The notes beneath the pieces were generated by a model. It had not been told where the DNA came from, did no database searches, and worked only from the letters and a program-made list of their open reading frames with translations. 64,000 nt of DNA, from the NCBI RefSeq assembly GCF_000348985.1, contig NC_035925.1:248001-312000 (forward strand), in the 5' to 3' direction. A program made the translations under genes and the position numbers. Numbering within the stretch: position 1 is the first letter of the stretch; each line of letters opens with the position of its first letter. Positions 26,260-35,194 of the stretch are shown piece by piece. Origin of the DNA: Huiozyma naganishii CBS 8797. Taxonomy: Eukaryota; Ascomycota; Saccharomycetes; Saccharomycetales; Saccharomycetaceae.

Positions 26260-27576
26260 ATGGTACACACTCCTGATGACATAGCGAATACAATCCTGAA
26301 GGTCGCTCCTATCCAGATCCCAAATGACGATACAGATTCCCTGGGCAATAAAGAGTTGCATGTCAACAGTTATGCACATCCGTTTGTGCAGCAAAGCAGC
26401 TTTAGTAATGGTGGCCACTCAAAGAGCACACCCATTAATATTGCCTCCCATAAAAATCAGAACTCTGCCTTCGGTTCGTCACTCGCAACTGAGAGGTTTT
26501 TAAACAGTTCACACACATCCTATTCGTCATACACTAACCCGCTTACGCATCACAAGGCACTAGAACCTAGCTCATTTACCAGTGATAATTCAAAATCGAG
26601 TTTTATTGGCTCGCTACAGAGTAACCATAGTTTCCAAAAAAATGAAATCCCTGATAATGCATCCAGTACGGCTAATAGTAACAACACTAATACCAATACT
26701 AATATCATCACTAATAATAACAACATCGATAATATCATCAACAATAGTAATTATAATAATAAACTAGCGATAACTGCAGGGCAGTATATCGACACAAACG
26801 CTACTACCACACCAGAACACAGTTTCCAGAATGACCCATTTCATACAAATACAACGGATGGAGACGGTCTGGAAAATACATATTACATTAATCAAAACAC
26901 TAATGACCAACCACACGCTCCACAAGAAACAAATTGTCCAAAGCGTTACGAAAGTATCAGCATAGCTACCCTTCCTATTGACGATATACTGCAGATGCTA
27001 ACTGCTTTGTTAGATAAAATCGTTAGTTCAAATGATGAATTAAATAATGGTGGTCCCCCCGCTGGCTGTGAGGACAAACAACAAGACCACGATACAATAA
27101 ATGCAATCACAAGTTTCTACGGTAAGCACGTCCCACAGATAACTATAGAACAATACCTATTAAGAATTCAAAAGTACTGTCCCACTACAAATGACATATT
27201 TCTATCCTTACTTGTATTCTTCGACAGAATCTCCAAGAAGTTCAACATTCACCAGCAGAAGCAACAGTCGAATGTGTCTGATAGCGATGAGCAAGCACCA
27301 CATCAAACTTTTGTCATGGATTCATACAATATACACAGATTGTTAATTGCCGGGGTGACCGTCAGCACAAAATTCTTTAGCGATTTCTTTTACAGTAACG
27401 CTCGTTACGCAAGAGTGGGTGGTATATCATTACAGGAAATGAACCACTTAGAATTACAGTTTTTGATTTTGTGCGACTTTAAACTGTTGATACCTATCGA
27501 TGAGCTGCAAAGATACGCAGAATTGCTCTACCGATTCTGGGACAGTAATCAGAAACCAGCCACGTGGCCAACCTGA
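26260..27576 (+). CDS. PCL7: PCL6/PCL7-family Pho85 cyclin
   Basis: Cyclin partner of the Pho85 kinase; Pcl6 and Pcl7 control glycogen metabolism. It has 438 aa. A long Asn/Ser/Thr-rich low-complexity N-terminus (about 1-215, with a (N/T/I)-rich tract near 140-170) precedes the cyclin fold at about 225-430. The fold shows INAITSFYGKHVPQITIEQYL and YCPTTNDIFLSLLVFFDRIS. VMDSYNIHRLLIAGVTVSTKF and ARVGGISLQEMNHLELQFLI follow. The position is that of PCL7 (YIL050W), but the length is closer to PCL6, so either name may suit the single copy. Confidence 0.9.
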   Translation: MVHTPDDIANTILKVAPIQIPNDDTDSLGNKELHVNSYAHPFVQQSSFSNGGHSKSTPINIASHKNQNSAFGSSLATERFLNSSHTSYSSYTNPLTHHKALEPSSFTSDNSKSSFIGSLQSNHSFQKNEIPDNASSTANSNNTNTNTNIITNNNNIDNIINNSNYNNKLAITAGQYIDTNATTTPEHSFQNDPFHTNTTDGDGLENTYYINQNTNDQPHAPQETNCPKRYESISIATLPIDDILQMLTALLDKIVSSNDELNNGGPPAGCEDKQQDHDTINAITSFYGKHVPQITIEQYLLRIQKYCPTTNDIFLSLLVFFDRISKKFNIHQQKQQSNVSDSDEQAPHQTFVMDSYNIHRLLIAGVTVSTKFFSDFFYSNARYARVGGISLQEMNHLELQFLILCDFKLLIPIDELQRYAELLYRFWDSNQKPATWPT

Positions 27577-27939
27577 GGTGCGTTGTCCAGCACTCCTTCG
27601 CATTGTCAACCATCCCAGTTCCCTCAATCACGCGGTAGCATCGTTCGATGAGTGTTCGTGCTTTTTGTTCTTCGCCCGGCAGTGTATTGTACTCACCAAA
27701 TAGGCAAGTGCAGCAGTACTGAATAGGAAACCACGGCTGAGTAGACGTGACGCTAAGTGAAAATTCTCTAGAATGGCTAGGGTGTTTCTTTTTTTTTTTC
27801 ACCCCCAGGTTCGAGAATTTTTGATCTCGTTAAAGGAATTTTTTTTTCACTTCTTTTGCGATGGCCACTGTCTGCCCTTCTACAAACACATAAATAGGAA
27901 AGGCCATCTGTACGAACTGTAAGGATATTATTGTGCAAA
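27577..27939. other. Intergenic between PCL and FCY2
   Basis: About 360 bp of tandem intergenic sequence with T-rich tracts (27791-27801, 27841-27848) typical of a yeast promoter. I see no gene. Confidence 0.5.
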
Positions 27940-29532
27940 ATGCCACTGCATCGGAGACTGTCAGCAGTAGTCGGTGGAAGCAAAGAGATGTCATATGAAA
28001 TGAGCGACTTCAAAAAAACTCCATCCGAAGATGTGAAGTTTACTCCAGTCGAGTCAAACACCTACTCTGAGGACGAACGGTCAGCCTCAGTTGAGGAGAC
28101 CAGGCTGGGTTTTTTCAGTAGGCTAGCTGGTCACTTGAACGCGGAGACTAAAGGGGTAGAGCCTGTTTTAGACCATGAAAAAAACGACGATTCTATAGTG
28201 GATGCGGCCTCTATGTGGTTCTCTGCAAACATGGTCATTGCTGCATATGCATTGGGTGGGTTAGGTCCTGCGGTCTTCCGTTTGAACTTTGGTCAATCAG
28301 TTCTAGTTATTATATTTTTCAACATACTCGGGTTATTGGCAATTGCATTCTTTTCTGTTTTTGGTGCTGAATTTGGGCTACGTCAAATGATTCTCTCCAG
28401 ATTCCTGCTCGGTAATGTCACTGCAAGAATATTTTCGTTGATTAACGTGATCGCCTGTGTTGGTTGGGGGGTCGTCAATACGACCGTATCGGCACAGTTG
28501 CTAAACATGGTCAATCCACCTCACAACTGTCCGTTGTGGGCCGGCTGTGTGATCATCGTCGGTGGTACCGTGCTAATAACCTTTTTTGGCTATAGAGTTA
28601 TTCATGCATACGAGAGATGGTCGTGGGTACCCAATTTCGTAGTGTTCCTCGTCATCATAGCTCGTCTGAAAATATCAGGGAATTTCAAAAATGGTCCTTG
28701 GACATCTGGCCCAACGACCGCCGGTAGCGTGTTATCGTTTGGGTCTACAGTGTTTGGTTTTGCAGCTGGGTATACGACATACGCAGCTGACTACACCGTC
28801 TACATGCCAAGGAAAACAAACAAATACAAAATCTTCTTCTCCCTAGTCGCAGGTCTATGCTTCCCGCTGTTCTTTTGTATGATCACAGGTGCCGCAGCTG
28901 CTGCTGCTGCGGTGAACACTTCAGAGTGGATGGAATATTTCCACAAGAATGCAATGGGTGGTGTCACTTATGCTATTCTGGTGCCAAACTCTCTCCATGG
29001 CTTTGGAGACTTTTGCTGCGTCATTCTGGCTCTTTCGACCGTGGCGAACAACATCCCAAACATGTATAGTATTGCATTGTCACTACAGGCATTGTGGGAG
29101 CCTTTTGCTAAAGTACCAAGAGTGGTCTGGACAATGTGTGGTAACGCTGCCACTGTTGGGATTGCAATTCCAGCTTGTTACTACTTTGAAGGGTTTATGG
29201 AAAACTTTATGGACTCGATTGGTTACTACCTTGCAATTTATATCAGCATCTCGATGTCCGAACATTTCATTTACAGAAAAGGTTTTGGTGGCTATAGGAT
29301 CGAAGATTGGAACAGGTGGGATAGATTACCCATCGGTATTGCCGGCACGGCAGCTTTGATTGTCGGGGCTTTTGGGGTTGCATTAGGGATGTGTCAAACG
29401 TATTGGGTAGGTGAAATTGGACGTTTGATTGGTGATCACGGTGGTGATATTGGATTTGAGCTTGGTGCATCATGGGCATTTATTGTTTACAATATCTTGA
29501 GACCATTAGAAATCAAGTATTTTGGTCGCTAA
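27940..29532 (+). CDS. FCY2: FCY2-family purine-cytosine permease
   Basis: Plasma-membrane proton symporter for cytosine, adenine, guanine and hypoxanthine (NCS1 family). The first ATG is 27940, giving 530 aa; ATGs at 27988 and 28000 are also plausible. A hydrophilic cytosolic N-terminus ends in LNAETKGVEPV, then about 12 membrane segments follow. Family motifs include SMWFSANMVIAAYALGGLGP, SRFLLGNVTARIFSLINVIA, TTYAADYTVYMP, ANNIPNMYSIALS and LGASWAFIVYNILRPLE. S. cerevisiae has FCY2 and relatives on chr V; here one copy sits between chr IX-type genes, as expected for interleaved sister blocks. Confidence 0.93.
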   Translation: MPLHRRLSAVVGGSKEMSYEMSDFKKTPSEDVKFTPVESNTYSEDERSASVEETRLGFFSRLAGHLNAETKGVEPVLDHEKNDDSIVDAASMWFSANMVIAAYALGGLGPAVFRLNFGQSVLVIIFFNILGLLAIAFFSVFGAEFGLRQMILSRFLLGNVTARIFSLINVIACVGWGVVNTTVSAQLLNMVNPPHNCPLWAGCVIIVGGTVLITFFGYRVIHAYERWSWVPNFVVFLVIIARLKISGNFKNGPWTSGPTTAGSVLSFGSTVFGFAAGYTTYAADYTVYMPRKTNKYKIFFSLVAGLCFPLFFCMITGAAAAAAAVNTSEWMEYFHKNAMGGVTYAILVPNSLHGFGDFCCVILALSTVANNIPNMYSIALSLQALWEPFAKVPRVVWTMCGNAATVGIAIPACYYFEGFMENFMDSIGYYLAIYISISMSEHFIYRKGFGGYRIEDWNRWDRLPIGIAGTAALIVGAFGVALGMCQTYWVGEIGRLIGDHGGDIGFELGASWAFIVYNILRPLEIKYFGR

Positions 29533-29781
29533 GCGGATTCTTCATGAAATGGGGACACTGAAGGATTGTCTATTTATTTTAATAATCTCTACTATAATTG
29601 TGGTGTGTATACTAAAAACATAAGCAAATGTATAAATTATCCTGGTGCTTGAGTAATTTCTCATTTTTTGAAATGTATTTTTTCTCTAATTTGAAAATTA
29701 GTTAAGGTCATTTCAAGAGTTGGAAGTTTTCTTTACACGAGGTTGCGCAAGCAAAACAGTACCCAAGTCAGCTTATAAACC

Positions 29782-30534
29782 ATGATAGATTTGCTTTTCA
29801 AATTTGCTAAGTACTTTCTGCCGAGCACGTGTATACTGGGACTCGTATGCATAGTGGTAGCAAAGTTGCAACTACCAGATTTTTTGGAATATGGGAAAAC
29901 ACTCCGAAATCATGATAATAATGAGAACAGCGGTGTGCTTGAACTACTGGCACATTTCACGCTTCCAAAATCACTATTCTCCCACTTTTACGTAATATCA
30001 TTCGCTTTCTCATTATTTGAAGTGATTGTATATCCTAATCAAGATTTGGTGTGGATTTTAATGGCCCACTCGCTACGGAGGCTCTATGAGACCCTTTTCG
30101 TATGCAAATATAATGAAAATTCAAGGATGAACTGGTCGCATTACGCAGTAGGTATATGGTTCTACTCATCCTTGCACGTTGTAACAATCACAAAGCTATA
30201 CCAAAATGACATAAGTGAAAAAATAAGCCCAATAATAACTGTCATTTTTTGCTTAGCATCAGCGGACCAATACAGAAACCACGTAATTCTATCCAACTTG
30301 ATAAAATATTCCCTGCCAAAGAGAGGGCTGTTTCGATACACATGCTGTCCTCATTATTTGGATGAAATAGTTATTTATGCTTCACTAACAGCCATTAACA
30401 TTGACTATGCCTGGCTTTTGATTTGGGTAGTGATAAGCTTATCCGTGTCAGCAACTGAAACTAGGGAATACTATTTACATAAATTCAAGGATGAGCCGGT
30501 ACCATCCTCAGCCATAATACCATTTATTTGGTAA
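29782..30534 (+). CDS. DFG10: DFG10, polyprenol reductase family (dolichol synthesis)
   Basis: ER membrane enzyme of the steroid 5-alpha-reductase-like family (human SRD5A3 group), needed to convert polyprenol to dolichol for N-glycosylation. It has 250 aa (253 in S. cerevisiae, YIL049W). About six hydrophobic segments are seen. The family's conserved part includes HSLRRLYETLFVCKY near residues 95-109. The C-terminus has YRNHVILSNL, RYTCCPHYLDEIVIY with the conserved His, and TETREYYLHKF before the short tail. It is in tandem with FCY2 and NEO1. Confidence 0.93.
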   Translation: MIDLLFKFAKYFLPSTCILGLVCIVVAKLQLPDFLEYGKTLRNHDNNENSGVLELLAHFTLPKSLFSHFYVISFAFSLFEVIVYPNQDLVWILMAHSLRRLYETLFVCKYNENSRMNWSHYAVGIWFYSSLHVVTITKLYQNDISEKISPIITVIFCLASADQYRNHVILSNLIKYSLPKRGLFRYTCCPHYLDEIVIYASLTAINIDYAWLLIWVVISLSVSATETREYYLHKFKDEPVPSSAIIPFIW

Positions 30535-30979
30535 TTACATCTTTTATAAGGAATTGGAAACTTTTTTCCCCTAAGGTGAAAACAAGCTTGTATAGACACA
30601 TTAGTTAGATTATTCTGCTTCCAGTTGATCCCGTCTGAGAGTGTTATTCTTGTGTCTTTTTTATTTTACCGGGTAACAGATATGGAGCACAAAGGCGTAG
30701 AACGAAAATCAAAAAACGATGTATGTGATACATTTCTCACAGATCCTATTACTATTGTCTATTGAGTTCATTCAAAAGGATTAAAACCCCACCCTTTGCA
30801 CATCTCTGAATCCGCAATCGAGGGGAATCCAAGTAAGGGCTGGTACGCGTTTATTGGTACTGTGGCAATTTCATATTATAGACGCATCGAAAGAAGAAAA
30901 CATTCCTATCTTTTTTTAATTAGGAACTTTTCAAAAGCCTTAAATAGCAACGTTACCCCGGCATTAGCGTGGAGCACAG
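30535..30979. promoter_or_regulatory. NEO1 upstream region
   Basis: 445 bp between DFG10 and NEO1. It contains a Reb1-type CGGGTAA at 30670-30676 and T-rich tracts. A 64-codon frame here (30796-30990) has no support. Confidence 0.5.
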
Positions 30980-33900
30980 ATGAGTTCTGAATCGTTCCCT
31001 TCGCTTCATAATAATAATATAAACAATAGCAGCAGAGATCATATTAGTGGTTCCGGATCAGGGAAGAATAACACCAAGTCTGACAGCAGTCGTAATATAA
31101 ACGTGCTTAACAAACAGGGTGCCAACACTAGCTTGGATTCGTTTGACCTGCAATTTGATACTTCCTTTGACGCAGCTCTGGATAACTTAGAAATTCATAC
31201 TCAAAAAGAGTCCCAGAGGAGGAAGGATTCGGGTGGAAACACCGTGCCTGAAAGTTTTGAAATGGCCAGCTTAGATAATGATATTGCAATACCAAAGAAG
31301 CACTCCATGGACGATACTAATCCATTACTTGACAGGGAAAACGCTTCACGAGCAAACAGCATGGACATTAATGGACCCTACTCATCATCATTAAGAACCT
31401 TGTCCAGTGATAATATTTTCCAAAGATTTTCGAAGTACGTTAAAAGAAGCACGTCGACAAGCGGTTGGAGGTTGCCTTCTAATGGAACATCCATTACACT
31501 GAATGAGGATAATGTGGAGAGAGAAGTTCATCCAGGAACCACGCCCATATACGATAAAAATAAATACCCAACAAACGAAGTGTCGAACGCCAAATACAAC
31601 GCCATAACATTCGTACCCACATTGCTTTACGAACAGTTTAAGTTTTTCTTCAATCTCTACTTCTTAATTGTTGCGTTATCCCAGGCTGTACCGGCATTGA
31701 GAATCGGATACTTATCTTCTTACATTGTTCCATTGGCTTTTGTTTTAACCGTAACGATGAGCAAAGAGGCCTTGGATGACGTTCAAAGAAGAAGGAGAGA
31801 TATGGAATCTAATAATGAGCTATATGAGGTGGTAAGCCAAAACCGGATGGTTCCCAGTAAGGATCTAAAGGTTGGAGAGTTAGTCAAGTTGCACAAGGGC
31901 GATCGAGTTCCTGCTGACATGATATTGCTACGATCCAGCGAATCTTCGGGTGAAACTTTCATCAAAACAGATCAATTAGATGGTGAAACGGACTGGAAGT
32001 TGCGAGTTGCGCCTGCTGTAACACAGAGTTTGGATGACAGCGACTTGCAGAACAAAATCACGATCACTGCCTCCGCTCCCAAAAAATCCATCCATGCCTT
32101 TTTGGGGAAGGTCACTTATAAAAACTCCTCCTCAAATCCATTAAGCATAGACAATACCTTATGGGCCAACACAGTTTTAGCATCCACTGGATATTGTGTA
32201 GGATGTGTGGTATACACCGGTAAAGACACCAGACAGGCCATGAACACAACGGTTGCAACTGTGAAAACAGGATTGTTGGAACTTGAGATCAATAGCATTT
32301 CTAAGATACTTTGCGCTTCCGTTTTTGCTCTTTCTGTTGCGCTTGTTTGTTTTGCAGGCTTCCATAACAATGACTGGTACGTTGATATTATGCGGTATTT
32401 GATTCTTTTTTCCACAATTATCCCTGTGTCATTAAGGGTAAACCTTGATTTAGCAAAGTCCGTCTACGCGCACCAAATAGAGCACGATAAGACTATTCCT
32501 GAAACAATAGTAAGAACTAGTACAATTCCTGAGGATTTGGGCCGCATTGAATACCTTTTGAGTGATAAAACTGGTACATTGACACAGAACGATATGCAAT
32601 TGAAGAAGATACATTTGGGAACAGTGTCGTATACGCCTGAAACCAATGATATAGTTTCCGGTTACGTTTCCAACCTAATTGGAAGGAAAAGTACAATTGG
32701 GGGTGTCTCAACTTCGAGAAGAGACATTAGTGGAAGAGTGTGTGACATGATTGTTGCTTTAGCAATCTGCCATAACGTTACTCCAACCTTCGAAGATGAC
32801 GAATTGACGTATCAAGCAGCTTCACCCGATGAGATTGCGATAGTTAAGTTTACAGAGGTTGTCGGTTTATCACTGTTCAAAAGAGACCGGCATTCTGTCA
32901 CCTTGCTGCACAGCAAAAGTGGGGCCACCTTCCATTATGACATCCTAAAAACGTTTCCCTTCAATTCCGATTCAAAACGGATGGGTATCATTGTATATGA
33001 CAAAGAACGTGATGAATATTTGTTTTTTCAGAAGGGAGCTGATACTGTCATGAGTAAAATTGTTGAATCAAATGATTGGTTGGAAGAAGAAACGGCGAAT
33101 ATGGCTCGTGAAGGTTTAAGAACTTTGGTAGTTGGCAGAAAGAAATTGTCAAAAAAACTTTTCGAACAATTTAATAAGGATTATGAGGAAGCGTCGCTTT
33201 CGATGTTGAGTCGCGATCAACAAATGAGCGGCATTATAGGTAAATTTTTGGAACACGATCTGGAACTATTGGGTCTCACTGGTGTAGAGGACAAACTACA
33301 AAAAGATGTTAAATCATCCATTGAGTTGTTGAGAAATGCCGGTATAAAAATCTGGATGTTGACTGGTGATAAAGTTGAAACTGCACGCTGTGTGTCTATA
33401 AGTGCAAAATTGATATCAAGAGGACAATATGTCCACATCATAACAAAATTAAGCAAACCTGAAGGTGCGCTAAACCAACTTGAATACTTGAAAATTAACA
33501 AAAATGCCTGTTTGTTAATTGATGGGGAGTCGCTATCAATGTATCTAACTTATTACAGAGAAGAATTCTTTGATATTGCCATACGTTTACCAACGGTAAT
33601 TGCGTGTCGTTGTACTCCTCAACAAAAAGCTGACGTGGCTTTGATTATTCGTGAACTAACGGGTAAGAGAGTGTGTTGTATAGGCGATGGTGGCAATGAC
33701 GTTAGTATGATTCAGTGTGCAGATGTCGGTGTAGGCATTGTGGGTAAAGAGGGAAAACAGGCGTCTCTGGCTGCTGATTTCTCAATTACCCAGTTTTGTC
33801 ATTTAACAGAACTACTTCTATGGCACGGGAGAAACTCTTATAAGAGGTCTGCCAAGTTGGCCCAATTTGTCATGCATAGAGGTTTGGTGATTGCAATCTG

Positions 33901-34498
33901 TCAGGCAGTATACTCGATCTGTTCAAGTTTTGAACCAATCGCGCTGTATAAGGGATGGTTAATGGTTGGGTACGCTACGTGTTACACCATGGCACCGGTT
34001 TTCTCTTTGACTCTAGACCACGACATTGACGAGTCTCTAACTAAGATGTACCCTGAACTATACAAAGATTTGACGGAGGGGAAAAGTTTATCTTATAAAA
34101 CCTTTTTTGTTTGGTGCGCCTTATCCTTATATCAAGGGTGCATCATTCAATGGTTTTCTCAAGCATTTACTGGACTTGCAACAGACAACTTTACCAAAAT
34201 GGTTTCCATTAGTTTTACTGCATTGGTCATCAATGAGTTGATAATGGTTGCTTTGGAGATTTATACGTGGAATAAAACCATGGTGGTTACAGAACTGGTA
34301 ACATTTGCTTTTTATGTTGCATCTGTACCGTTTTTGGGAGAATACTTTCAATTAAAGTATATGACCACTATCAGGTTTTACGCTGGCCTGTTGGTAATAT
34401 TGTTGATCTCCATTTTCCCTGTTTGGGCATCAAAATCGGTATATAGAGCATTGCATCCACCAAGTTATGCAAAAGTGCAAGAATTTACAACCGTCTGA
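30980..34498 (+). CDS. NEO1: NEO1, essential P4-type phospholipid flippase
   Basis: Golgi/endosome P4-ATPase that moves phosphatidylethanolamine and phosphatidylserine to the cytosolic leaflet. It has 1172 aa (1151 in S. cerevisiae, YIL048W). A disordered N-terminus (about 1-180) is followed by TM1-2 and the actuator motif TDQLDGETDWKLR. The phosphorylation site is DKTGTLT with D529. Nucleotide-binding motifs include AASPDEIAIVKF and FQKGADTVM. The hinge is IGDGGNDVSMIQ, followed by a C-terminal block of about six membrane segments. No Cdc50-partner gene lies nearby; Neo1 is known to act without one. Confidence 0.96.
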   Translation: MSSESFPSLHNNNINNSSRDHISGSGSGKNNTKSDSSRNINVLNKQGANTSLDSFDLQFDTSFDAALDNLEIHTQKESQRRKDSGGNTVPESFEMASLDNDIAIPKKHSMDDTNPLLDRENASRANSMDINGPYSSSLRTLSSDNIFQRFSKYVKRSTSTSGWRLPSNGTSITLNEDNVEREVHPGTTPIYDKNKYPTNEVSNAKYNAITFVPTLLYEQFKFFFNLYFLIVALSQAVPALRIGYLSSYIVPLAFVLTVTMSKEALDDVQRRRRDMESNNELYEVVSQNRMVPSKDLKVGELVKLHKGDRVPADMILLRSSESSGETFIKTDQLDGETDWKLRVAPAVTQSLDDSDLQNKITITASAPKKSIHAFLGKVTYKNSSSNPLSIDNTLWANTVLASTGYCVGCVVYTGKDTRQAMNTTVATVKTGLLELEINSISKILCASVFALSVALVCFAGFHNNDWYVDIMRYLILFSTIIPVSLRVNLDLAKSVYAHQIEHDKTIPETIVRTSTIPEDLGRIEYLLSDKTGTLTQNDMQLKKIHLGTVSYTPETNDIVSGYVSNLIGRKSTIGGVSTSRRDISGRVCDMIVALAICHNVTPTFEDDELTYQAASPDEIAIVKFTEVVGLSLFKRDRHSVTLLHSKSGATFHYDILKTFPFNSDSKRMGIIVYDKERDEYLFFQKGADTVMSKIVESNDWLEEETANMAREGLRTLVVGRKKLSKKLFEQFNKDYEEASLSMLSRDQQMSGIIGKFLEHDLELLGLTGVEDKLQKDVKSSIELLRNAGIKIWMLTGDKVETARCVSISAKLISRGQYVHIITKLSKPEGALNQLEYLKINKNACLLIDGESLSMYLTYYREEFFDIAIRLPTVIACRCTPQQKADVALIIRELTGKRVCCIGDGGNDVSMIQCADVGVGIVGKEGKQASLAADFSITQFCHLTELLLWHGRNSYKRSAKLAQFVMHRGLVIAICQAVYSICSSFEPIALYKGWLMVGYATCYTMAPVFSLTLDHDIDESLTKMYPELYKDLTEGKSLSYKTFFVWCALSLYQGCIIQWFSQAFTGLATDNFTKMVSISFTALVINELIMVALEIYTWNKTMVVTELVTFAFYVASVPFLGEYFQLKYMTTIRFYAGLLVILLISIFPVWASKSVYRALHPPSYAKVQEFTTV

Positions 34499-35194
34499 TA
34501 CTTAAGATTTGAGCGTTGGTTATGTTGTTAGCGTAATGCTCAGCTGTCGGTTGTGGACTGGGGTCAGACTAGTCACAAGTTATGTAGTATACGCTAATAT
34601 CTAAATACTTCGCCTAGCCTACCCGTTGATTCTACCTTGGTATAATTCATAGTCAAACAGTTAGTCTGGCTTCATCAGTCTTGCTTGGTTGATATTCAGG
34701 GACACCCTGTGAGGATAAATCGGGAACTCCCTTTGGGAAGGGACTCATGACCCGTTACCCTATCTAATACAGTACTGTGAACTATTATAAACCCGACATG
34801 TGAGTATACGAACTTGAGACATGCGGATGGCCCGTTATCCGAAACATACATAAACCCCAAGGTAGCTGCATCGACATCTTTCAAGACCGCCTCTAAATCC
34901 AGGACCCAACTAACGAACGAGTCATAGACAAGCAAGCACAACTGAGATAACTACATACTTTAAGTATACGGCGTAAATACACAATATCAGAGTCCTTACA
35001 CACTTTACTCAATCACAACCTACTTTAGCTCTTACACCCCCACAATTATCCCAAATTATCTACTTATTTTATATTTTTTGCGCCCCATTAATACCTAAAC
35101 ATCAATCTATTAGAAAGATTATTAAATTTTTATTAAATTATATATACCCGATGCATACATGTGTTTTCATTACGAGTTTCTTCAGAAGAACCGC
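34499..35194. other. Convergent intergenic between NEO1 and SYG1
   Basis: About 700 bp, long for a convergent spacer in this window. I see no gene. An 81-codon minus frame (34696-34941) matches nothing known to me. I looked for TG...CA termini with a target-site duplication, as for a solo LTR, and found none. Confidence 0.4.

Noticed and set aside
27801..27830. tRNA-like B box (AGGTTCGAGAATT) upstream of FCY2
   Set aside because: No A box, no acceptor-stem complement and no cloverleaf could be drawn around it.
34499..35194. Possible solo LTR or retrotransposon relic after NEO1
   Set aside because: The long convergent spacer looked foreign, but I found no TG...CA ends flanked by a 5-bp duplication, no tRNA nearby and no recognisable gag/pol; the 81-codon minus frame matches nothing known to me.
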